Source: Rhodobacteraceae bacterium UBA1957 (GTDB lineage: Bacteria; Pseudomonadota; Alphaproteobacteria; Rhodobacterales; Rhodobacteraceae). From it: a stretch of DNA of 13,564 nt. Shown here one piece after another: positions 8,780-13,564 of the stretch (the first letter of the stretch is position 1; each line of letters starts with the position of its first letter). A program made the translations under genes and the position numbers. The DNA lies in NCBI GenBank assembly GCA_002336405.1, contig DDEJ01000001.1:16095-29658 (forward strand). The letters run 5' to 3'. A model generated the notes under the pieces. It did no database searches. It had not been told where the DNA came from and was given only the letters and a program-made list of their open reading frames with translations.

Positions 8780-9106
8780 ATGGCTGCAACACAGGCAAAG
8801 TATCATTTGGGACAGGTTGTCCGGCATAAAAAATACCCGTTTCGCGGGGTTATTTTTGATGTCGATCCGACGTTTGACAACACCGATGAATGGTACGAAG
8901 CGATTCCAGAAGACAGTCGCCCGATCAAAGAACAGCCTTTTTATCATCTACTTGCTGAAAATGAGCAAAGTTTCTACGTCGCGTATGTCTCAGAGCAAAA
9001 TCTCATAGTGGACGCCTCAGGAGAGCCGGTAGGCCATCCAGATATCCCAGACCTGTTTGGTCCGTTTGAAAACGGGCAATACCCGCTTTATTTCAATATG
9101 AACTGA
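8780..9106 (+). CDS. hspQ: HspQ (YccV-like, hemimethylated-DNA-binding family)
   Basis: This is a small cytoplasmic protein of the YccV-like family. In E. coli, HspQ/YccV is a heat-shock protein reported to bind hemimethylated oriC DNA, and enterobacterial HspQ is a Lon substrate and allosteric enhancer. The 108 residues carry the family pattern: GQVVRHKKYPFRGVIFDVDP at 11-30, an acidic DEWYE, FYHLLAE, and the signature HPDIPDLFG at 86-94. AGGGGG five bases before the ATG is a strong ribosome-binding site. The gene stands alone between a divergent permease and a convergent GGT-like gene, with its own promoter and a terminator overlapping its stop codon. Which of the known roles applies here cannot be read from the sequence. 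Confidence 0.92.
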   Translation: MAATQAKYHLGQVVRHKKYPFRGVIFDVDPTFDNTDEWYEAIPEDSRPIKEQPFYHLLAENEQSFYVAYVSEQNLIVDASGEPVGHPDIPDLFGPFENGQYPLYFNMN

Positions 9107-9130
9107 GCTGTCCCGGCGGGGCTCGGTTTT
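9101..9130 (+). terminator. Intrinsic terminator overlapping the hspQ stop
   Basis: AACTGAGC (9101-9108) pairs with GCTCGGTT (9121-9128), with one T-G wobble. An inner CCC/GGG pairing lies within the 12-base loop, and four T residues end the element at 9127-9130. The hspQ TGA (9104-9106) lies inside the left arm. In the opposite orientation the stem also forms but lacks a T run, so it is weak for the convergent gene ending at 9143. Confidence 0.6.
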
Positions 9131-9142
9131 GGGGTGTGGCGC

Positions 9143-10720
9143 TCAATATCCCAGAGCACAGCCGTCTTTGCGTGGATCCGAGGCGCCTTCCAGTACACCG
9201 CTGGCGTGGCATTCGATGGCCTGAGCCCCACCGATTGGAGCGTCGGCCCAACCAACGGTGTGGCCTAGGTCTGTCAACTCTGCCGCAGTTTTCGGGTCAT
9301 ATCCAGTTTCCAGATTGAGGGTGCCATTCTCAAAGAAGCTACGTGGTGCGTCGATCGCAGCTTGAGGGTCCATGTCGAAATCGATCATATTGCTGACAAA
9401 CCTTGCGTGGCCGTTTGACTGATACTGTCCGCCCATCACGCCAAACGGCATAAGTACACGTTGGTTTTGGCGCAGCATCCCTGGAATGATCGTATGCATG
9501 GGTCGCTTCCCACCGCCCAACTCGTTCGGATGTCCTGGCGTTAGATTAAAGCCGGCTCCGCGATTTTGGAAAAGAATACCGAACTTTTCAGATGCGATGC
9601 CGGATCCAAAGCCGTTGAAAATAGAATAAATCAGCGATACCGCCATGCGATCCTTGTCCACAACGGTGATATAGATTGTGTCTTTGTGAACGGTCTCGGT
9701 AATGCGATCAACTGAGCGTATCACGCTCGCTGGATTTACCAAGGCGGCCAGAGCGGCTGCGGTTTTTGGGTCGGTTAAATAGTCTTCGCGTGCCATATGC
9801 CGGGGGTCGGCGATAAACCGGTTGCGGGCGTCATAGGCCAGTTTGGCGATCTCTGCCTCGATATGGGTGCGCTGAGTTCCAAAGGGGTCAAGACCATCAA
9901 GGTTGAAATGCGACAACATATTCAACATCAGGATGGCTGTTGCGCCCTGCGCGTTGGGCGGATGTTCGACCAGCTCTGTTCCCTTGTAATCGCCAGATAT
10001 GGGGGTGGTATAATCCGGTTTTTCTGAGGCGAAATCCTCTGCTTGATGTACACCGCCCATCGCGCGCAACGTCTGTAGCATATCGTCGGCAACTTCGCCC
10101 TCGTAAAAGGCCTTTGCGCCGTTTTTGGCGATGCGCCGTAAGACGTCTGCCTGTCCCGGGGCCCTGAACATCTGCCCGGCTTTGGGTGCTGTCCCTTCTG
10201 GCAAGAAAAACCGTAGCCCATGCGTTTGAAGCCGGCTTTGATCTTTTTGCCAGTCTAATGCGACCCTTGGCGCAACCGGCACGCCGGCCTCGGCATAGTG
10301 GATAGCGGGCGCCAAGACGCGATCGAGCCCTAAAGCGCCCCAGTCCTGTGATAATTGACAAAACGCACCAACAGCACCGGGCACAGACACTGCATGCGCG
10401 CTTGCAACTGGAACGGTTTGGTGACCCTGCGCGCGCAGGTTTTCTGCACTGGCGTGCTGCGCTGCGTGGCCGGACCCGTTCAAAGCGTGAATGTCATCAC
10501 TTCCAGCGGGTGACAAAAGCACAAAGCAATCACCCCCAAGACCGGTCATTTGCGGTTCGCAAAACCCCAACAGAACCGCACCGGCGATCGCTGCATCCAT
10601 TGCATTGCCGCCTTGCTGCAAAATGTTGATTGCGCTCTGTGCTGCCAGAGGATGCGACGTGGCGCACATTCCGTTTTCTGCGAAAACAGCCGAACGGCCA
10701 GGTCTCTGAAAGTCTCGCAT
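9143..10720 (-). CDS. Gamma-glutamyltransferase-family (GGT-like) Ntn hydrolase
   Basis: This is an N-terminal-nucleophile amidohydrolase of the GGT family, normally a proenzyme that self-cleaves before a Thr. The probable nucleophile is Thr348 in KDTIYITVVDKD, which would give a large subunit of 347 and a small subunit of 178 residues. Supporting motifs are GGNAMDAAIA (37-46), MTGLGGDCF (58-66), FGSGIASEKFGILFQN, GKRPMHTIIPG and a MGGQYQ glycine pair. Two classic GGT features differ. The RExAP segment that binds the glutamyl carboxylate is NGSGHAA at 81-87, and the Ser-Ser pair of the SSMSP motif is HTI. This places it in the YwrD/acylase-like branch, so true glutathione hydrolysis is doubtful. 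No signal peptide is visible, so it is probably cytoplasmic. GGGGGA precedes the ATG by about five bases. It is 525 residues, slightly short of the classic 550-580. Confidence 0.85.
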   Translation of the reverse strand: MRDFQRPGRSAVFAENGMCATSHPLAAQSAINILQQGGNAMDAAIAGAVLLGFCEPQMTGLGGDCFVLLSPAGSDDIHALNGSGHAAQHASAENLRAQGHQTVPVASAHAVSVPGAVGAFCQLSQDWGALGLDRVLAPAIHYAEAGVPVAPRVALDWQKDQSRLQTHGLRFFLPEGTAPKAGQMFRAPGQADVLRRIAKNGAKAFYEGEVADDMLQTLRAMGGVHQAEDFASEKPDYTTPISGDYKGTELVEHPPNAQGATAILMLNMLSHFNLDGLDPFGTQRTHIEAEIAKLAYDARNRFIADPRHMAREDYLTDPKTAAALAALVNPASVIRSVDRITETVHKDTIYITVVDKDRMAVSLIYSIFNGFGSGIASEKFGILFQNRGAGFNLTPGHPNELGGGKRPMHTIIPGMLRQNQRVLMPFGVMGGQYQSNGHARFVSNMIDFDMDPQAAIDAPRSFFENGTLNLETGYDPKTAAELTDLGHTVGWADAPIGGAQAIECHASGVLEGASDPRKDGCALGY

Positions 10721-10731
10721 GCTGTCCCCCA

Positions 10732-10776
10732 GTAAATTTTACCCGGTGCGGTAAAGCGCGGGTTTGTCATTTTACC
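10732..10776. repeat. Cluster of GTAAA/TTTAC repeats upstream of the GGT-like gene
   Basis: GTAAA-T-TTTAC (10732-10742) overlaps an inverted repeat TTTACC-N6-GGTAAA (10738-10755), and a third TTTACC follows at 10771-10776. On the minus strand this array lies 12 to 56 bases upstream of the start at 10720, where a promoter or operator would sit. A TAAAAT on the minus strand within it could be a -10, but no convincing -35 matches. The bound factor is unknown. Confidence 0.4.
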
Positions 10777-10783
10777 TGCTGAG

Positions 10784-10835
10784 TTTAGCATCGGTGCCGT
10801 TGGTTGCCAAGCGCAGCCGATCTTTAGCACCGATT
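10784..10835. repeat. Paired TTTAGCA-type repeats forming an inverted repeat
   Basis: TTTAGCATCGGT (10784-10795) and TTTAGCACCGAT (10824-10835) are near-direct repeats (10 of 12 identical) exactly 40 bp apart. Within them ATCGGTGC (10790-10797) and GCACCGAT (10827-10834) form a perfect 8-bp inverted repeat, with a small TTGG/CCAA dyad inside. They could be two operators for one regulator or a stem in the leader of the GGT-like gene. Confidence 0.4.
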
Positions 10836-10850
10836 TGATGTTGTTCAGAG

Positions 10851-10873
10851 ACAGAGGCCATAAAGGTCTCTGT
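10851..10873. repeat. Hairpin between the anti-sigma kinase gene and the GGT-like gene
   Basis: ACAGAGGCC (10851-10859) pairs with GGTCTCTGT (10865-10873) around ATAAA, with one G-T wobble in the plus-strand RNA. An overlapping alternative, CAGAGAC (10846-10852) with GTCTCTG (10866-10872), is perfect on both strands. No T run follows in either direction, so it is not a standard terminator. The rest of 10721-10939 holds no credible gene. Confidence 0.35.
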
Positions 10874-10939
10874 GTTCCTTTAACGGGAAGGTTGGAAAAT
10901 TGAGCCGTGGTTGCTTTGGCGGGTCTGGAGCCTGTGTGG

Positions 10940-11452
10940 TTAAGCAAGTTGTGCTGATGGGTCTTCCAGCCGAATTTTAAGATTCAGGTGATTTTTCCCT
11001 TTGCGGCGCTCGTGGCTGATATCATAACTGAGTTGGCGGATCAGGAACCAGCCAAACCCGCCTTCGGGCAAAGAAGCCTGAATATCAACGGCAGGTAAAT
11101 GGTCATTCGTAAGACAGTGAGCGGGCAGTGGGATGCCAGTATCGGTGACCTCAAAACCCAGATGGCCAGGAAATGGCTGACAAGTGATTTCAATGATACC
11201 GCTGCCTTGATTGCTGTAGGCATGTTTGACGATATTATTCAAAACTTCGACCAGTGCGACCTGAATTTTCCCCTGATCTGTTGCGCTGAGTTGCCATGGA
11301 TTGAGACCATGAAGCAGGGCTTTCATCGCCTGACGGGTGCCAAGATTACTGCTTGTATACCGCAGTAGCAATTTACCAGCGCTGGGCATGCATACGCATC
11401 CAGTATCATCCCCCAGACGCGCCCGTTTTAATGCTTGTTCAGTTGCCGTCAT
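10940..11452 (-). CDS. Anti-sigma factor-type serine kinase (RsbW/SpoIIAB-like HATPase)
   Basis: This is a small GHKL-fold ATPase of the partner-switching type. Such proteins hold a sigma factor or other target and phosphorylate a STAS antagonist. With the ATG at 11450-11452 it is 170 residues. The N box is VEVLNNIVKHAY (68-79: Glu69, Asn72, Asn73), the G1 box is VTDTGIP (102-108: Asp104, Gly106), and the ATP-lid/G2 segment is EGGFGWFLIRQL (130-141). GAGG lies nine bases before this ATG. The frame remains open upstream, but a longer form would overlap the STAS gene deeply. With the chosen start the two genes overlap by 14 bp, which suggests translational coupling. The first 25 residues, including two Cys, match no motif I know. 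Its target is not in this window. Confidence 0.85.
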   Translation of the reverse strand: MTATEQALKRARLGDDTGCVCMPSAGKLLLRYTSSNLGTRQAMKALLHGLNPWQLSATDQGKIQVALVEVLNNIVKHAYSNQGSGIIEITCQPFPGHLGFEVTDTGIPLPAHCLTNDHLPAVDIQASLPEGGFGWFLIRQLSYDISHERRKGKNHLNLKIRLEDPSAQLA

Positions 11453-11777
11453 TTGACATAGCCTCGTCAACAGATGTGTGAATCTTAAAGACCGTATCCA
11501 TACGGGTGAGTTGAAATACTTTTGCAACGGTTGGTGTCAAACCAGCAAGATCAAGCTTTCTATTGCCTTTGAGCTGTTTCATAGACGCGACAATTGCACC
11601 AAGGCCGCTTGAGTCAATAAATTGGACCTCCGCTAAGTTCAAGATGACATGCTGTGCATGATCATCAATTTCTGCCCGAATCTCATCTTTAAATTGAATT
11701 GCAACGGCCGCATCAATATGCGCCATATGTGCGGTCACGATCAAAACTTTGCCATGATATTTGCTAGATAGTGCCAT
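11439..11777 (-). CDS. STAS-domain anti-sigma factor antagonist (RsbV/SpoIIAA-like)
   Basis: This is a single-domain STAS protein of 112 residues, the usual size. In partner switching the unphosphorylated form binds the HATPase kinase and frees its target; phosphorylation on a conserved Ser inactivates it. The motif FIDSSGLGAIV (53-63) contains that site: Ser56 aligns with SpoIIAA Ser58. VILNLAEVQ before it and GLTPTVAKVFQLTRMDTVFKI after it are typical STAS strands and helices. AGAGG lies five bases before the ATG. It is first in a two-gene unit with the kinase and is divergent from the thiolase across about 90 bp. No PP2C-type phosphatase that would reactivate it is present here. Confidence 0.88.
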   Translation of the reverse strand: MALSSKYHGKVLIVTAHMAHIDAAVAIQFKDEIRAEIDDHAQHVILNLAEVQFIDSSGLGAIVASMKQLKGNRKLDLAGLTPTVAKVFQLTRMDTVFKIHTSVDEAMSNDGN

Positions 11778-11805
11778 AAAAACCTCTTGCCATACTGGTC
11801 AGTGA

Positions 11806-11834
11806 TTGCAAACTACCGCAGAATACTTACTAAT
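11806..11834 (+). promoter_or_regulatory. Possible promoter of the thiolase-msrC pair
   Basis: TTGCAA (11806-11811) and ACTAAT (11829-11834), each a 4/6 match to consensus, are 17 bp apart. Transcription would start near 11841, leaving a leader of about 27 bases with GGGAG at 11856-11860. The same 90-bp gap must also hold the divergent promoter of the STAS gene, which I could not identify. Confidence 0.35.
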
Positions 11835-11867
11835 CTGTTTCAAAGTGTGTGGATCGGGAGAACAGTT

Positions 11868-13040
11868 TTGAGACAGGTTGTTATTGCAGGTGCTGCGCGC
11901 ACCCCGATGGGTGGGTTTCAGGGAGTGTTTCAGGATGTCACGGCGGCGTCGCTTGGGGGGGTTGCCCTCAAGGCAGCGTTGCAGGATGCGCGATGCACAG
12001 CCGTAGATGAAGTCATAATGGGCTGTGTGTTGGGTGCTGGACAGGGTCAGGCACCGGCGCGACAAGCGGGATTCGCAGCCGGGTTGAACAAAGATGTGCC
12101 TGCCACAACATTAAACAAAATGTGTGGGTCGGGGATGAAGGCTGCGATGATTGCCCATGATCAAATCGCCTTGGGTCAATCTGATCTGATTGCCGCAGGC
12201 GGTATGGAAAGCATGTCAAATGCGCCGTATCTTCTGCCTAAAATGCGTGGTGGGGCGCGCATCGGGCATGGGCAGGTGATCGACCATATGTTTCTTGATG
12301 GGTTGGAGGATGCTTATGAAAAAGGTCGCTTGATGGGCAGCTTTGCCGAGGATTGTGCGCAAAAGTTCCAACTCACCCGGGAAGCGCAGGATGGATATGC
12401 GTTGGAGTCTCTCAGTAAGGCTCTATTAGCCCAAGACAGCGGTGCTTTTGCAAATGAGATCACCCCTGTCACCGTTCCGACCCGTGGTGGTGACTTGGTG
12501 TTGGATATCGATGAACAACCCGGTACGGCGCGACCTGAAAAAATTCCCTATCTCAAACCGGCGTTTCGTGATGGTGGCACGGTGACGCCGGCCAATGCTT
12601 CTTCCATTTCAGACGGGGCGGCGGCCTTGGTTCTGGCCGGCGCGGATCACGCCCACGCCGCGGGCTTAAATATTCGGGCGCGTATTCTGGGCCATAGCAG
12701 TCATGCGCAGGCACCGGAATGGTTTTCGACGGCGCCGATCCCCGCAGTGCAAAAGCTGCTGGCGCGGATCGGTTGGGACGCCAGCGATGTTGATCTCTGG
12801 GAAGTGAACGAGGCTTTTGCCGTGGTGCCGATGGTGTTCATGCATGAGTTTGGCTTGTCGCGCGACTGTGTCAATGTCAATGGTGGCGCCTGCGCTTTGG
12901 GGCATCCGATCGGTGCTTCGGGTGCACGCATCCTTGTGACCTTGCTGAATGCGTTGGAAACTCGCGGCTTGAAGCGCGGTGTGGCGGCCATTTGTATTGG
13001 CGGGGGCGAGGGCACCGCCATGGCGATTGAGCGGGTCTAA
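11868..13040 (+). CDS. Thiolase (acetyl-CoA C-acetyltransferase family)
   Basis: This is a homotetrameric-type cytoplasmic thiolase that condenses or cleaves acyl-CoA units. The catalytic set is complete: nucleophilic Cys86 in NKMCGSGMKA, His346 in ALGHPIGASGAR, and Cys376 in CIGGGEGTA; NEAFAVVP is also present. These positions match biosynthetic acetoacetyl-CoA thiolases. The start is most likely the TTG at 11868-11870, with GGGAG seven bases upstream. It gives 390 residues beginning MRQVVIAGAARTP, the normal length and N-terminus. An in-frame ATG at 11787 would add 27 unrelated residues and run through the promoter region. Biosynthetic (PHB, ketone) and degradative roles cannot be separated from sequence alone, and no reductase or PHB synthase is adjacent. 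msrC follows after 4 bp. Confidence 0.92.
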   Translation: MRQVVIAGAARTPMGGFQGVFQDVTAASLGGVALKAALQDARCTAVDEVIMGCVLGAGQGQAPARQAGFAAGLNKDVPATTLNKMCGSGMKAAMIAHDQIALGQSDLIAAGGMESMSNAPYLLPKMRGGARIGHGQVIDHMFLDGLEDAYEKGRLMGSFAEDCAQKFQLTREAQDGYALESLSKALLAQDSGAFANEITPVTVPTRGGDLVLDIDEQPGTARPEKIPYLKPAFRDGGTVTPANASSISDGAAALVLAGADHAHAAGLNIRARILGHSSHAQAPEWFSTAPIPAVQKLLARIGWDASDVDLWEVNEAFAVVPMVFMHEFGLSRDCVNVNGGACALGHPIGASGARILVTLLNALETRGLKRGVAAICIGGGEGTAMAIERV

Positions 13041-13044
13041 CAAG

Positions 13045-13518
13045 ATGATGGAGTATGCGCTGCTGGCCAAAACCATTGCGGCACTAACCGAGGGTGAAAC
13101 GGATCCCATTGCGCTGATGGCGACGGTGGCCTGCGAGGTGCATTTTTCAGACACGCGATTTGACTGGACTGGTTTTTACCGAGTTGTCGCCCCCGAGGTG
13201 ATGAAAATTGGACCTTATCAGGGGGGGCATGGCTGCCTTGTGATCCCCTTTTGGCGCGGTGTCTGTGGCGCTGCGGCGCGCAGTGGCGAAATTCAATGTG
13301 TGTCGGATGTGACCGCTTTTAAAGATCATATCGCCTGCGACAGTCGCACCCAGTCAGAGCTGGTGTTACCGGTCTATGTGGGATCCGGTGCCCTATTGGG
13401 GGTGTTTGATATCGATAGCCACCAGCGGGATGCCTTTGACTGCCGTGATGCCGAGGCCTTGCAGGATATTCTGGCAAAGACGTTTTCACAGGTGCGTGAT
13501 ACCCCGCTTTCAGGTTGA
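13045..13518 (+). CDS. msrC: Free methionine-(R)-sulfoxide reductase (GAF domain)
   Basis: This is a small cytoplasmic GAF-domain enzyme that reduces free methionine-(R)-sulfoxide using thioredoxin. The 157 residues match the YebR/fRMsr family: DWTGFYRV (40-47), then the three redox cysteines Cys64 (HGCLVIPF), Cys74 (RGVCGAA) and Cys98 (HIACDS), followed by SELVLPVY and GVFDIDS (119-125). All three cysteines known to matter in E. coli are kept. One oddity is Trp70, where the usual motif has Gly (PFGRGVCG). ATG occurs twice in a row (13045, 13048). No clear ribosome-binding site is present and the thiolase stop is 4 bp upstream, so translation is probably coupled. Confidence 0.9.
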   Translation: MMEYALLAKTIAALTEGETDPIALMATVACEVHFSDTRFDWTGFYRVVAPEVMKIGPYQGGHGCLVIPFWRGVCGAAARSGEIQCVSDVTAFKDHIACDSRTQSELVLPVYVGSGALLGVFDIDSHQRDAFDCRDAEALQDILAKTFSQVRDTPLSG

Positions 13519-13559
13519 TGAAAAATACTAGTAAATTTTCACGAAGCAGGTATAAATGA
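13518..13559 (+). CDS. 13-codon mini-ORF bridging msrC and the next gene
   Basis: The ATG at 13518 overlaps the msrC stop (TGATG), and its TGA at 13557-13559 overlaps the ATG of the next gene (ATGA). It encodes the basic peptide MKNTSKFSRSRYK. It could be a translational bridge, or chance; there is no independent ribosome-binding site or homology to support a peptide. Confidence 0.15.
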   Translation: MKNTSKFSRSRYK

Positions 13560-13564
13560 AAAAA
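13556..13564 (+). CDS. Start of a further gene, cut by the right edge
   Basis: ATG at 13556-13558 is preceded by GCAGG ending at 13550, five bases away, a good ribosome-binding distance. Only Met-Lys-Lys is visible. A Lys-rich start would suit a signal peptide, but three residues cannot show this. It lies 37 bp after msrC. Confidence 0.45.

Noticed and set aside
10721..10939. tRNA or riboswitch in the repeat-rich gap
   Set aside because: No cloverleaf, no conserved T-loop sequence and no known aptamer motif. Only simple stems and repeats are visible.
10546..10947. Minus-strand frame spanning the gap upstream of the GGT-like gene
   Set aside because: It overlaps the well-supported GGT-like start in another frame, and its sequence outside that gene follows the repeat elements rather than a protein family.
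11453..11527. N-terminal extension of the kinase into the STAS gene
   Set aside because: It would overlap the STAS gene by nearly 90 bp, whereas the ATG at 11452 has GAGG at a suitable distance and a normal protein length.
11787..11867. N-terminal extension of the thiolase from an ATG at 11787
   Set aside because: The 27 extra residues do not resemble thiolases and overlap the promoter area. The TTG at 11868 has a good ribosome-binding site and gives the standard length.
12666..13154. Long minus-strand frame across the thiolase-msrC junction
   Set aside because: Antisense to the thiolase His and Cys motifs; both plus-strand genes are strongly supported.

Overview
The window reads as chromosomal DNA from an alphaproteobacterium, most likely a marine member of the Rhodobacteraceae (Roseobacter group). 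Base composition looks only moderately GC-rich by eye. The assignment rests on a CcrM-type GANTC adenine methyltransferase, a DapC-type aminotransferase placed just before ftsK and lolA, an HspQ/YccV protein, and proteins resembling roseobacterial families. No transposase, phage gene, integron, CRISPR array, rRNA or tRNA was seen.

Layout: (1) 1-267 is a left edge with a possible minus-strand gene fragment and the upstream region of rnhB. (2) 268-2104 holds rnhB (RNase HII) and ccrM on the plus strand; ccrM has its own promoter region carrying a CtrA-like box and two GANTC sites. (3) 2105-2399 is a 295-bp non-coding stretch with a perfect 17-bp palindrome, a strong intrinsic terminator and the promoter of the next operon. 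(4) 2400-7157 is a cell-envelope and division cluster: dapC-like aminotransferase, ftsK, lolA. (5) 7162-8696 on the minus strand holds an SLT-domain lipoprotein and an AEC-family permease. (6) hspQ (plus) converges on a gamma-glutamyltransferase-like gene (minus) across a small terminator. (7) 10721-10939 is non-coding and rich in inverted and direct repeats. (8) 10940-11777 on the minus strand is an anti-sigma-factor-type kinase and STAS antagonist pair with overlapping reading frames. (9) Divergently, a thiolase and a free methionine-(R)-sulfoxide reductase (msrC) form a tight plus-strand pair, followed by the first codons of another gene at the right edge.

Two themes recur. One is the cell cycle and envelope: ccrM, ftsK, a lysine/DAP-pathway enzyme, lolA, a putative peptidoglycan lytic lipoprotein, and HspQ (YccV family, known in E. 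coli to bind hemimethylated DNA and to modulate Lon). The other is stress and regulation: the STAS/HATPase partner-switch pair, msrC and HspQ. Most genes are ordinary housekeeping genes. I did not find a convincing undescribed system. The most informative non-coding signals are the ccrM promoter and the repeat-rich region upstream of the GGT-like gene. All functional calls come from motif recognition by eye; no database search was run.
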